Assembly (NCBI GenBank): GCA_965660165.1
Contig: CBFHYU010000001.1
Coordinates: 1-64,000, forward strand
Length of the DNA stretch: 64,000 nucleotides
Origin: WTJO01 sp965660165
Lineage (GTDB): Bacteria > Pseudomonadota > Alphaproteobacteria > Puniceispirillales > Puniceispirillaceae
Direction of reading: 5' to 3'
The position numbers and the translations under genes were made by a program. Below are positions 1-8,161 of this stretch, piece by piece. The notes under the pieces are model-generated. The model saw only the letters and a list, made by a program, of their open reading frames with translations. It was not told the origin of the DNA and did no database searches. The stretch's first letter is position 1. Every line of letters begins with the position of its first letter.

Positions 1-1
1 C

Positions 2-577
2 ACAGTTGATGAGGTGCAGGCATTACTAGAGGTTAGCGGTAATATGCCGATAACAGCCGCAACGCTAATTCCAGACATCAAGCTTGAATCCCCTAGCACC
101 AACCGCCCACATCAGCGGGTCTGGTATCGCCGTCCAACGCAAGAAAATGCGCGCATAATTGATATTCATATGCAGGGCGGAGCGATGGGCAATCTTAGCG
201 AGGCCTCATTTAATGGTGAGAAATATACCTTACGCGAGCTTGCGCAAACGCATAAAAAATTATGGGCCTTTAATGGCGTGGCTGGTGGGTATCATAACCT
301 GCTGGCAGACATCAGGCTTGGCCAGACAGTGATATTGAAGCTGTATAATGATTCCAGATGGGCGCATGCTATTCATTTGCATGGCCAGCATTTCTGGGTG
401 AATTCAGCAGAATTGACAGCCGAGCCTATCTGGATGTTGCGAGACACTTATTTGATGCAACCACAACAAACATCAGAGCTGATATTTGTTGCTGATAATC
501 CTGGGCAATGGCTTTTTCACTGCCATATGATAGAGCATCACGCCGCAGGCATGGGCGGGGTTATTTCAGTTACCTAA
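2..577 (+). CDS. Multicopper oxidase, C-terminal part (5' end outside window)
   Basis: The reading frame is open to the left edge, so this is the last ~190 residues of a longer protein; the GTG at 14 is only an in-frame codon. Two signatures of the C-terminal cupredoxin domain are visible. One is HAIHLH (residues 118-123 counted from the GTG). The other is HCHMIEH followed by Met five residues on (169-180), giving the Cys and His ligands that join the type 1 copper to the trinuclear centre, with an axial Met. Known members oxidise phenols or metal ions, or act in copper tolerance in the periplasm; the substrate cannot be read from this fragment. It converges on the dehydrogenase at 591 with a 13-base gap. 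Family is near certain, subfamily open (CopA, bilirubin-oxidase-like or CueO-like). Confidence 0.9.
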   Translation, partial: TVDEVQALLEVSGNMPITAATLIPDIKLESPSTNRPHQRVWYRRPTQENARIIDIHMQGGAMGNLSEASFNGEKYTLRELAQTHKKLWAFNGVAGGYHNLLADIRLGQTVILKLYNDSRWAHAIHLHGQHFWVNSAELTAEPIWMLRDTYLMQPQQTSELIFVADNPGQWLFHCHMIEHHAAGMGGVISVT

Positions 578-590
578 GCCAGCCAAATCG

Positions 591-1670
591 TTAGGGGCAG
601 ACAACAATATTGCCAGTATGCTGTTTTGCGATAAATGCCTGCTGTGCAATATGCAACTCTTCAAGCCGATAGCTAGCCGCCAGAACAGGCCTAATTGCGC
701 CTGTTTCGATATAGCGAATAATCCTGTGCATCACCTCAGGCTTTAGCACAGTCGAGCCTGTAAAGGTCAGATCGCGCAAATAAAGCGTCCGCAAATCTAG
801 CGAGACCATAGGCCCTGCAATTGCGCCTGAACAGGTATATCTGCCGCCACGCTCAAGACAATCAATCCAATCCGCCCAGCTATCGCCGCCCACAATATCA
901 GCGAGCACATGAATAGGCTCGCCAAGCGTAGCGCGCAAATTTTCTGGCGCGCGCTCAAGCACCCTATCTGCACCAAGTGCCAGCACATCATCATGTTTGG
1001 CAGGAGAGGCAAGCGCAATAACCCGTGCGCCACGCAATTTTGCTAGCTGTACCACTGCACCGCCAACACCGCCAGAAGCGCCCGTTACCAGCACCGTATC
1101 AGAAGCGCCAACCTCTGCGCGTGATAACATGCCTTCTGCAGTGGAATAAGAACATGAAAAGGTTGCTAATTCTGCATCAGACAATATGGCGTTGACAGCC
1201 AATGCATTTTGCGCGGGCAACACTGTATATTCTGCAAAACCACCATCACGCTCAGAGCCATAATAGCCTGCCTTGTATTTATTGTCTGGATCGTGCGGAT
1301 CACGAAGCCAGTTATCCGAAATCACGCGCTCGCCAATTCTGCTGGCATCTACGCCCTTACCCACCGCCACAATCTGACCGCATATATCAGCCCCCTGAAT
1401 TCTAGGAAAGCTAATAGGTGCGCCGCCCCAGCTTGGATCATCTGAATTTACCTGCGCATAGCCATCTGTTGAGGTTGCTTGTGTTACCGCTTTGGAATAC
1501 CAACCAGATCGGGTATTTACATCTGTATTATTTAGACCGCACGCCCCGATTTTGACCAGCACCTCTCCACCTTCTGGCTTAGGGCATGGCCAATCTGAAT
1601 AAAATACTATCTGATCTAGCCCGCCATGTCCCATTGTTACCATTGCGCGCATCGTGTCTGGAACTTGCAT
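591..1670 (-). CDS. Medium-chain dehydrogenase/reductase (quinone oxidoreductase-like)
   Basis: This is a 359-residue MDR-superfamily enzyme, the usual length. The N-terminal GroES-like catalytic domain spans about residues 8-165 and the Rossmann domain about 165-300, with the nucleotide-binding loop TGASGGVGGA at 196-205. The zinc-ADH motif (GHE with a CGxCGTD-type Cys) is not intact: the equivalent stretches read GAD and ACGLNNTD. I therefore infer either a zinc-independent quinone/enone reductase or a divergent alcohol dehydrogenase. NAD(P)H-dependent reduction of an alkene or carbonyl is the family role; the substrate is unknown. It is transcribed alone, leaving about 190 bases before the LrgA gene on the other strand. 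ATG start at 1670 is kept, as the GroES-like fold begins right after it. Confidence 0.85.
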   Translation of the reverse strand: MQVPDTMRAMVTMGHGGLDQIVFYSDWPCPKPEGGEVLVKIGACGLNNTDVNTRSGWYSKAVTQATSTDGYAQVNSDDPSWGGAPISFPRIQGADICGQIVAVGKGVDASRIGERVISDNWLRDPHDPDNKYKAGYYGSERDGGFAEYTVLPAQNALAVNAILSDAELATFSCSYSTAEGMLSRAEVGASDTVLVTGASGGVGGAVVQLAKLRGARVIALASPAKHDDVLALGADRVLERAPENLRATLGEPIHVLADIVGGDSWADWIDCLERGGRYTCSGAIAGPMVSLDLRTLYLRDLTFTGSTVLKPEVMHRIIRYIETGAIRPVLAASYRLEELHIAQQAFIAKQHTGNIVVCP

Positions 1671-1859
1671 GAACTAGATTTCCTATAAGCTGAAATGAAG
1701 CATAGTGACAATCACATATATTGAGGCCAGCCTAACCCTGCTTCCATTTAGACACAATAGCCATCGCCAGATTTATAATGGCTGAAAAATTGATTTTTCA
1801 ATTTTCTATGAACTCGGATATGCTGGCAGTGACAACAAATAAAATGAAGGCACCCATCT

Positions 1860-2228
1860 ATGCTAGCAGGCATCTTCACCATCTTCATGTTTCAGCTTAT
1901 CGGAGAAGCTATCCAGAAATATTTTTCACTGGCGATACCTGGCCCTGTGATTGGCCTTATTTTGATGTTGCTAATGCTATTGGCCAGCAAGCGCATCACC
2001 CCAAAGCCGCTATCTAGCCTAAAGCAAAATCTAATCAGCACGTCAGAAGCCTTGCTTAGCCATTTATCATTGCTATTTGTGCCTATTGGGGTCGGGGTCA
2101 TTCTGCATCTTCACCTGCTAGAAGCCCAGCTATTGCAGGTTCTGGCTGTGATTGTTTTTGGCACGATTCTGACAATGCTGTTTACCGCATTTCTATTTTC
2201 AGCCTTTGGACGCAACACGCATGACTGA
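1860..2228 (+). CDS. LrgA/CidA family membrane protein
   Basis: The protein is 122 residues with four predicted membrane segments. The N-terminal stretch MFQLIGEAIQKYF...PGPVIGLILMLL matches the LrgA/CidA pattern, in which a conserved PGxxxG sits at the second helix. A GAAGG ribosome site (about 1846-1850) precedes the ATG at 1860. The gene overlaps the downstream LrgB gene by 8 bases, so the two are translationally coupled. LrgA/LrgB were first described as holin-like modulators of autolysis. Some members transport small carboxylates: pyruvate in Bacillus PftAB, and glycolate/glycerate in the plant LrgAB fusion PLGG1. Nearby hydroxyacid genes make a transport role attractive, but that is inference. 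Confidence 0.88.
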   Translation: MLAGIFTIFMFQLIGEAIQKYFSLAIPGPVIGLILMLLMLLASKRITPKPLSSLKQNLISTSEALLSHLSLLFVPIGVGVILHLHLLEAQLLQVLAVIVFGTILTMLFTAFLFSAFGRNTHD

Positions 2229-2955
2229 ACAGGAACGGCTTTATCAGGTATGGGTCTATCTTCAGGCAGAACCATTATTCTGGCTAACCTTGACGATTGG
2301 CGCCTATTTAATTGCCAATAAACTCTATCAGGCATCAGGGCTATTTCCGCTTCTAAACCCAGTCGCCTTGTCGATTTTATTTGTTAGCTTATGTCTGATT
2401 GGATTTGAAATAGACTATGAGCGCTATTTTGATGGCGCAAAATTTATCCATTTTCTGCTAGGCCCTGCAACGGTTGCGCTGGCAATTCCAATTTATGAAC
2501 ATTGGGGTACGGTGCTAAAGGCAAAATGGGCGATTATCGTCAGCATATGCTTAGGCGCTATTTTTGCTGTATCGATCACCTATCTGCTTTCGATAGGCTT
2601 TGGGCTGGATGAGGTTACAACAAAATCACTATTGCCACGAAATGTAACCGCCCCCATAGCGATGGGTATTTCTGAATTGATCGGCGGGATACCGTCTCTT
2701 ACAGCGATTATTACGGTGGTTACAGGCATATTAGGCGCCGCCTTAGGCAGTTTTGTGCTTGATATGGCCAGAATTAAAGATATGTCAGCCCGCGGATTTG
2801 CCTTTGGGCTGGCTAGTCACGGTATTGGCACAGCCCGCGCCCTTGCTAAAAACAGACAAGCAGGCGTCTTTGCAGCCGTAGCCATGGGACTAAGCGGAAT
2901 TGTTACAGCTATGCTTATTCCGCTTATCTTTTATCTGCTAAGGCTGGTTTTTTAA
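2221..2955 (+). CDS. LrgB family membrane protein
   Basis: ATG at 2221 overlaps the LrgA stop, giving 244 residues; an upstream TTG at 2206 lies inside the LrgA gene and is less likely. The protein is very hydrophobic, with about six to eight membrane segments. It carries LrgB landmarks: NPVALSILFV near the N-terminus, FLLGPATVALAIPIYEH, SLLPRNVTAPIAMGISELIGG and the C-terminal FGLASHGIGTARAL. It forms a two-component inner-membrane unit with LrgA. Known functions of the family range from murein-hydrolase control to transport of pyruvate, glycolate or glycerate. Assignment to LrgB is firm; the transported compound, if any, is unknown. Confidence 0.92.
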   Translation: MTEQERLYQVWVYLQAEPLFWLTLTIGAYLIANKLYQASGLFPLLNPVALSILFVSLCLIGFEIDYERYFDGAKFIHFLLGPATVALAIPIYEHWGTVLKAKWAIIVSICLGAIFAVSITYLLSIGFGLDEVTTKSLLPRNVTAPIAMGISELIGGIPSLTAIITVVTGILGAALGSFVLDMARIKDMSARGFAFGLASHGIGTARALAKNRQAGVFAAVAMGLSGIVTAMLIPLIFYLLRLVF

Positions 2956-3022
2956 TTCCGCTAGCTAAATTTATCTATATAGTTTGTATCAACATAAATC
3001 TGGCAAACAGGATTTACCTTAG

Positions 3023-3787
3023 ATGAACAGACGCACATTACTGATCGCCATGTTAACTATGGCATTTTTTTCCCAGTCACTAGGAGGCATGGCAATGGCA
3101 GATGAATTACAGATAGAGATTATCACAGAAGGAACAGGTGAAAGCGCTGAAATGGGTCAGCAAGTATCTGTGCATTATGAAGGCAAATTAACAGATGGCA
3201 CTGTATTTGATGCCTCTCGCCCGCGCGGCGCTCCCTTTAGCTTCACATTAGGCGCAGGTCAGGTGATTCAAGGTTGGGAAGAGGGCGTAACAGGCATGAA
3301 AATAGGGGAAGTACGCAAGCTGATAATCCCACCAGAGCTAGGCTATGGTCTGCGGGGTGCTGGCGGGGTGATACCGCCAAATGCGACGCTAGAATTTGAA
3401 GTGGAATTGATGGCTATCTCTACCCCTGCCACATTGGGGCAGGCATCTATTGATGATCTGAAACAGGCACAGGAAAACGGCGTTATCATCATTGATATCA
3501 GACGCGAAGATGAATGGATTGAAACAGGCATCATCGAAGGCGCAGAGGCAATTACTGCGTTCACCCAAACTGGCCAGCTTCACCCTGAATTTCAGGAAAA
3601 ATTCATGGCCGCAGTCGAAGGGGCTGACACCCCTATCATGCTGGTATGCAGAAGCGGCAACCGCACTGGCAATCTAGGAAATGCGTTAATAGAACAGCTT
3701 GGCTTTACAGATGTATCTCATCTAGAGGGCGGCATGTTGCACTGGCTGGAAACAGGCCAGAAAACCATTCCGTTTACAGCAGAATAA
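3023..3787 (+). CDS. Exported FKBP-type peptidyl-prolyl isomerase fused to a rhodanese domain
   Basis: The 254-residue protein has three parts. Residues 1-27 form a signal peptide ending GMAMA-D. An FKBP domain (about 29-133) shows VSVHYEGKLTDGTVFDAS, the VIQGWEEGV segment and IPPELGYG. A rhodanese domain (about 142-250) has an active-site loop CRSGNR at 209-214, so Cys209 is the persulfide-forming residue. Known FKBPs isomerise proline peptide bonds; rhodanese domains transfer or bind sulfane sulfur. Both domains look catalytically intact and would act in the periplasm. It lies 67 bases after lrgB and 19 before a hydrolase on the same strand. The fusion itself is unusual; joint function is unknown. 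Confidence 0.9.
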   Translation: MNRRTLLIAMLTMAFFSQSLGGMAMADELQIEIITEGTGESAEMGQQVSVHYEGKLTDGTVFDASRPRGAPFSFTLGAGQVIQGWEEGVTGMKIGEVRKLIIPPELGYGLRGAGGVIPPNATLEFEVELMAISTPATLGQASIDDLKQAQENGVIIIDIRREDEWIETGIIEGAEAITAFTQTGQLHPEFQEKFMAAVEGADTPIMLVCRSGNRTGNLGNALIEQLGFTDVSHLEGGMLHWLETGQKTIPFTAE

Positions 3788-3806
3788 ACCATCGGGATAG
3801 AGCGAT

Positions 3807-4700
3807 ATGCCATTTTTTCACCATGACGGGCTTACACTTCATTATGAAGATGAAGGCATGGGCAGGCCACTAATATTCCTGCATGAATTTGGCGGTGATG
3901 CCAGAACATGGGCAGACCAGTTGCGCTATTTCAGCACGCACCCTACCCATCCAAGACGCACGTTAATTTTATCAGCACGCGGATACCCGCCATCTGATGT
4001 ATCAGAAGATGCTGCCGATTATGGCTGGCAACAAAATCGAGATGACGTAATTGCCTTGCTTGATCATCTGTCTATTGAAACAGCCGATGTGGTAGGGCTG
4101 TCAATGGGGGGCTATATTGCGCTAATTACCGCATTGCGCTATCCAGACAGAATAGGCTCTGTAGTCTGTGCAAGCACAGGGTCAGGCGCATATTTACCTA
4201 GCCGTCAGGCCTTTATTGATGATGCGATGACCTCTGCTGATATCATCCAGAAGCAAAATTCTGTGCCCGCCGAACAGATGGGGCTAGCGCCAAACCGTAT
4301 CCAGCTAAAGGATAAGGATCCGCAGGCATGGCAACAATTTGTTGCGCATCTGGCAAGCCATCCTGCCATTGGGGCTGCCCATACTTTGCGCGAAGTACAA
4401 GCCAAGCGCCCTGCCTTAGCCGAATTTCAAGATGAAATTACGGCATGCATGTGCCCTGTGCTAATCCTTGTTGGGGATGAAGATGAGCCGTGCCTTGATG
4501 CCAGCCTGTGGCTAAAGCGTCAAATGCCTCTATCAGGGCTAAAAATTTATCCACGCTCTGGCCATCTGCTGAATCTGGAAATGCCAGAACAGTTTAATCA
4601 AGACATTATGACATTTTTCTGCGCTGTTGACGATGGCCACTGGAAGCCAAGATCTGCCACCAGCTTTGCGTCCATGTTCAGCCCTGTTGACCCTGAATAA
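3807..4700 (+). CDS. Alpha/beta hydrolase
   Basis: The protein is 297 residues with no signal peptide, so it is cytoplasmic. The alpha/beta-hydrolase pattern is complete: oxyanion region HEFGG (26-30), nucleophile elbow GLSMGG with Ser99, acid residue in GDEDE (Asp224) and catalytic His253 in SGHLL. Length and motif layout fit the epoxide hydrolase / 3-oxoadipate enol-lactonase group of esterases. The C-terminal ~25 residues (after DIMTFF) run past the usual fold and look disordered. It follows the FKBP-rhodanese gene by 19 bases and probably shares its transcript. Its convergent neighbour at 4710 leaves only 9 bases. The substrate is not predictable. Confidence 0.88.
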   Translation: MPFFHHDGLTLHYEDEGMGRPLIFLHEFGGDARTWADQLRYFSTHPTHPRRTLILSARGYPPSDVSEDAADYGWQQNRDDVIALLDHLSIETADVVGLSMGGYIALITALRYPDRIGSVVCASTGSGAYLPSRQAFIDDAMTSADIIQKQNSVPAEQMGLAPNRIQLKDKDPQAWQQFVAHLASHPAIGAAHTLREVQAKRPALAEFQDEITACMCPVLILVGDEDEPCLDASLWLKRQMPLSGLKIYPRSGHLLNLEMPEQFNQDIMTFFCAVDDGHWKPRSATSFASMFSPVDPE

Positions 4701-4709
4701 TCATCGCCC

Positions 4710-4970
4710 TTAGAACAGGCCTGATATGATATAATATCCAGCCCAAATAATCACTGCCAGAAGACCAAGCAGCATCAATAATGTTTGCAGAAAATCATGG
4801 ATAAGCGCGGCAACAAGCTGTTTGGTTTTCGTGCGCCCAACCACAAGATAGCTGACAAGCAAAGAGAGAGGAAAACATATCCAGAATAAGCTGGATACTA
4901 TCCAAAATTTGATAATGCCCATATCTGAAAATGGGTTCTCTTCTGGTTTGCGAGCTATCGGGGGTGACAT
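4710..4970 (-). CDS. Small two-helix membrane protein, unknown function
   Basis: An 86-residue protein with a polar, Pro-rich N-terminus (residues 1-16) and two strongly hydrophobic helices: about 20-44 (IIKFWIVSSLFWICFPLSLL) and about 61-84. They are linked by a basic stretch, GRTKTKQ. It sits 10 bases downstream of the FAD/FeS oxidase gene's end, not upstream of it; both are on the minus strand, so it would be the last gene of that transcript. I do not recognise the family. The hydrophobic pattern and clean packing between two genes support it as coding. A role tethered to the oxidase is only a guess. Confidence 0.6.
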   Translation of the reverse strand: MSPPIARKPEENPFSDMGIIKFWIVSSLFWICFPLSLLVSYLVVGRTKTKQLVAALIHDFLQTLLMLLGLLAVIIWAGYYIISGLF

Positions 4971-4980
4971 TGTAAGGTCG

Positions 4981-7944
4981 CTATATCCTATCTGCTAGAA
5001 TCTGTGCAACATGGCGTGCCTGTTTGGCGGTGCCATCTTTAATCTGGCATCTGCAAGACACACCATCCGCGACAAGCACTGTGCCCTCATCTGCCGCACG
5101 GATAGCAGGTAGCAAATCTGCTTCTGCCATCTTTATTGAAATATCATAGGTATCTGCGCCATATCCAAATGCACCTGCCATGCCGCAACAGCTAGAGTTA
5201 ATATGCTTGACGTCAAAACCAGCCATCTCTGACAGCACCGTCTCAATAGACCCAACAACATCAAATGCCTTTTGATGACAATGGCCATGCAATAAGGCAT
5301 TTCCGCCTGTCATTTTAAGCGGTAATGCTGGCTTGTCCCGTGCCAGTAATTCTTCAAACATCATTACCTTTTCAGCAAGAATATTGGCATCATCTGATGC
5401 CAGTAAGGCAGGCACCTCATCTCTTAACGCTAATGTGCAGGAAGGCTCAAGCCCGATAATCGGAATATCTAATTTTGCAAATGGCGCAAATCTATCTACC
5501 AGCTCTTGGGCATGCGCACGCGCAGCCTCAACCTTGCCAACAGATAGATATGTTCGGCCACAACATACAGGCCTATCCCCCTTATGTGGCGGGATAAAGG
5601 GCTGATAGCCTGCCGCCCGCAACACCGTAACAGCCGCACGCAGATTTTCAGGCTCAAAATAGCGGTTAAAGGTATCAGCAAACAGCAAAACAGGCTTTTC
5701 GCCTATAGGCTTATCATCAATATCATCATCTAAGAATGGCTTGGCTGACCATGTTGGCAATGCACGGCGGGCGGTAAAGCCTGTTAGCCTCTCTGCTATT
5801 GCAGATAGCAGAGGGATATGACGCCAGATAGATTGCACGCCATTTACAATCCCATAATAGCGCGAGGCAATTGGCGCATAATAAGGTAAATAGCCAACCA
5901 GCCTGTCATGCAGGCTTAGCCCGTTTTGTTCTGCCTGAAGCGCGCTGATTTCCACTTTCATCCGCGCCATATCAACACCTGTTGGGCATTCACGTTTACA
6001 GCCCTTGCAAGATACACATAATTTCATGGTATCTGCCATATCAGGGCTAGCAAGGGCATCTGCGCCAAGCTGGCCAGACAAAGCTAGCCGTAACGAATTT
6101 GCCCTGCCTCTGGTACTATCTTTTTCATCACCAGTAGCCCGAAAAGACGGACACATCACCCCGCCTTCCAGCTTTCGGCACGCCCCATTATTATTGCACA
6201 TCTCGACCGCGCCCTGAAATCCGCCAGCCGCACCTGGCCATTGCGACCAATTTAGTTGGGTTGGAAAATCATCTATCTGATAGCCTGGTGCAAATCTAAA
6301 TAGCTGTCTTGCGTCCATTTTTGGCGCATCTACTATTTTGCCAGGATTAAACACATTTTCAGGGTCAAACATAGATTTAACTTGTTTGAATAATGCGGCC
6401 ATGTTTGCGCCAAACATCACCTCGTTAAATTCTGATCTGACAATCCCGTCACCATGCTCGCCAGAATGAGAGCCGCCATATTTACTAACCAGTGCAAAGG
6501 CCTCTTCAGCAATGGCGCGCATGGTGTCAACATCACGCCCAAGTTTCATATCCAAGACAGGCCGCACATGCAGACAGCCCACAGATGCATGTGCATACCA
6601 TGTCCCCTTAGTGCCATATTTTGTGAAAATATCTGTTAGACCTGCGGTATACTCTGCCAAATGTTCAAGTGGCACAGAACAATCTTCAACAAAGGAGACA
6701 GGTTTTGCTGATTGTTTCATGCTCATCATGATGTTCAATCCAGATTTTCGCATCTCTGCAACACGCGATTGCATGCCAGGATCTATGGCATCAACAACAC
6801 CGCCTCTACCCTCTGCCTGTTTATCCCACGCAAAGCCCAAATCAGCCATTAGCTGATGCAAAGATGTTAGCCGCCGCATATTCTCGTCACTATCTTCTTC
6901 GGCAAACTCTACCACCAGCAATGCCGCAGGATTGCCGCGCACCGCCTCTTCGACTATTGGCTTGAAAATTGGAATTGATCTAGCCAGTGCCAGCATCGTA
7001 TCGTCAATCAGCTCAACCGCAACAGGGTCAAGCTCAACAATATGCTGGGCAGCATCCATCGCCTTATAGAAGCTGGGGAAATGACAAATCCCCATGATTT
7101 TCTTAGCTGGTAGCGGCCATAATTTCAGCTCAATCGCAGCAGAATAAGCAAGCGTGCCCTCTGAGCCAACCAGCAAATGAGATAGATTGATCCCATCACC
7201 TGCTTTGCCATTTGGGCGCATTGACATCGCATCTTCAATCAACGCATCAATATTATAGCCGCCAACACGCCGTAATAATTGCGGAAAAGAAGACAGAATC
7301 TCCTGCTTCTGCTCACGACCTATCTGTGCGAGTGCTGGCCAATTTTCTGCTAGAAGCCCTGTTAGGGGGCTAGCATCCATAACGCCAAAATGGCTGTCAG
7401 ACCCATCAGACATAATAGCATCTATTGACAGCACATTATCGCGCATAATCCCATAGCGAATTGACCTGCCGCCACATGAATTATTGCCTGCCATACCGCC
7501 AATAGTAGCGCGGGATGAAGTTGACACATCCACAGGAAACCATAGCCCATGAGGCTTTAATTGACGATTTAGCTCATCAAGTACAATACCTGGCTCAACA
7601 ACACAGCGTCTATTTTCAACATCTAGAGATAATAATCTATTCAGATGTTTGGTGTTATCTATTACCAGCGCATGATTAACAGTTTGCCCGCATTGTGAGG
7701 TACCACCTCCACGCGGCAAAACCGCTATCTTATGCTCTCGGCAATAATCAAGGGCTATGCGCACATCTTCAGTTGTTTCTGGCACCATAACACCATGCGG
7801 CACCATCTGATAGATAGACGCATCTGTTGCATATCGCCCACGTGAAAACCTGCCTGTCATCACCTTGCTACCAAGCTGCTGCGTCAGCCCTGAAAGGTCA
7901 GGCTGTATCATGGAATCATGCGGGGGAGTTAGCGTATCTGGCAT
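4981..7944 (-). CDS. FAD-linked oxidase with C-terminal 4Fe-4S/CCG module (YdiJ-like 2-hydroxyacid dehydrogenase)
   Basis: The protein has 987 residues. A PP-loop FAD-binding domain (about 45-190) includes VLPRGGGTSQCGQ and NNSCGGRSIRYG. The FAD-oxidase C-terminal domain (about 220-530) has HASVGCLHVRPV and SGEHGDG. A ferredoxin-like cluster motif CVSCKGCKRECPTG lies near 640-655. Two CCG-type motifs are CCGRTYLS (~790) and SSCCGMAG (~918). This is the architecture of YdiJ and related D-2-hydroxyglutarate / D-lactate / glycolate dehydrogenases, which pass electrons from a 2-hydroxyacid through FAD and Fe-S to quinone. Divergent from the aminotransferase operon with a ~217-base shared promoter region. 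The exact hydroxyacid is not decided by the sequence. Confidence 0.92.
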   Translation of the reverse strand: MPDTLTPPHDSMIQPDLSGLTQQLGSKVMTGRFSRGRYATDASIYQMVPHGVMVPETTEDVRIALDYCREHKIAVLPRGGGTSQCGQTVNHALVIDNTKHLNRLLSLDVENRRCVVEPGIVLDELNRQLKPHGLWFPVDVSTSSRATIGGMAGNNSCGGRSIRYGIMRDNVLSIDAIMSDGSDSHFGVMDASPLTGLLAENWPALAQIGREQKQEILSSFPQLLRRVGGYNIDALIEDAMSMRPNGKAGDGINLSHLLVGSEGTLAYSAAIELKLWPLPAKKIMGICHFPSFYKAMDAAQHIVELDPVAVELIDDTMLALARSIPIFKPIVEEAVRGNPAALLVVEFAEEDSDENMRRLTSLHQLMADLGFAWDKQAEGRGGVVDAIDPGMQSRVAEMRKSGLNIMMSMKQSAKPVSFVEDCSVPLEHLAEYTAGLTDIFTKYGTKGTWYAHASVGCLHVRPVLDMKLGRDVDTMRAIAEEAFALVSKYGGSHSGEHGDGIVRSEFNEVMFGANMAALFKQVKSMFDPENVFNPGKIVDAPKMDARQLFRFAPGYQIDDFPTQLNWSQWPGAAGGFQGAVEMCNNNGACRKLEGGVMCPSFRATGDEKDSTRGRANSLRLALSGQLGADALASPDMADTMKLCVSCKGCKRECPTGVDMARMKVEISALQAEQNGLSLHDRLVGYLPYYAPIASRYYGIVNGVQSIWRHIPLLSAIAERLTGFTARRALPTWSAKPFLDDDIDDKPIGEKPVLLFADTFNRYFEPENLRAAVTVLRAAGYQPFIPPHKGDRPVCCGRTYLSVGKVEAARAHAQELVDRFAPFAKLDIPIIGLEPSCTLALRDEVPALLASDDANILAEKVMMFEELLARDKPALPLKMTGGNALLHGHCHQKAFDVVGSIETVLSEMAGFDVKHINSSCCGMAGAFGYGADTYDISIKMAEADLLPAIRAADEGTVLVADGVSCRCQIKDGTAKQARHVAQILADRI

Positions 7945-8161
7945 GGGTTTTAACTCTTAAACTAATGTGGCTTAGTCCTGTTTAATTAAGATGACAGGAT
8001 ATGGCTTCTGCGCTATGAAATTCTTTTCCACAATGCTTTAACCGCTGTTGTTAATATGGCATAATCAAAGCGGTTGGCGAGAGGTTTTTTCACCCTGTAG
8101 ATTTTCCACAGAATTTCGCGGGGTTACGTCAAATAGTAACATTATTCGGGTTAGGGTTTTA

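Noticed and set aside
2206..2220. Upstream TTG start for LrgB.
   Set aside because: It lies inside the LrgA gene; the ATG at 2221 gives the usual 8-base coupled overlap and a normal LrgB start.
8048..8161. In-frame extension upstream of the class V aminotransferase (38 extra residues).
   Set aside because: The extension has no similarity to the family start, and conserved residues begin a few codons after the ATG at 8162.
7945..8161. Possible riboswitch (glycine-type) before the aminotransferase operon.
   Set aside because: I looked for the paired helices and conserved core expected of a glycine riboswitch and found none; only short G-rich runs.
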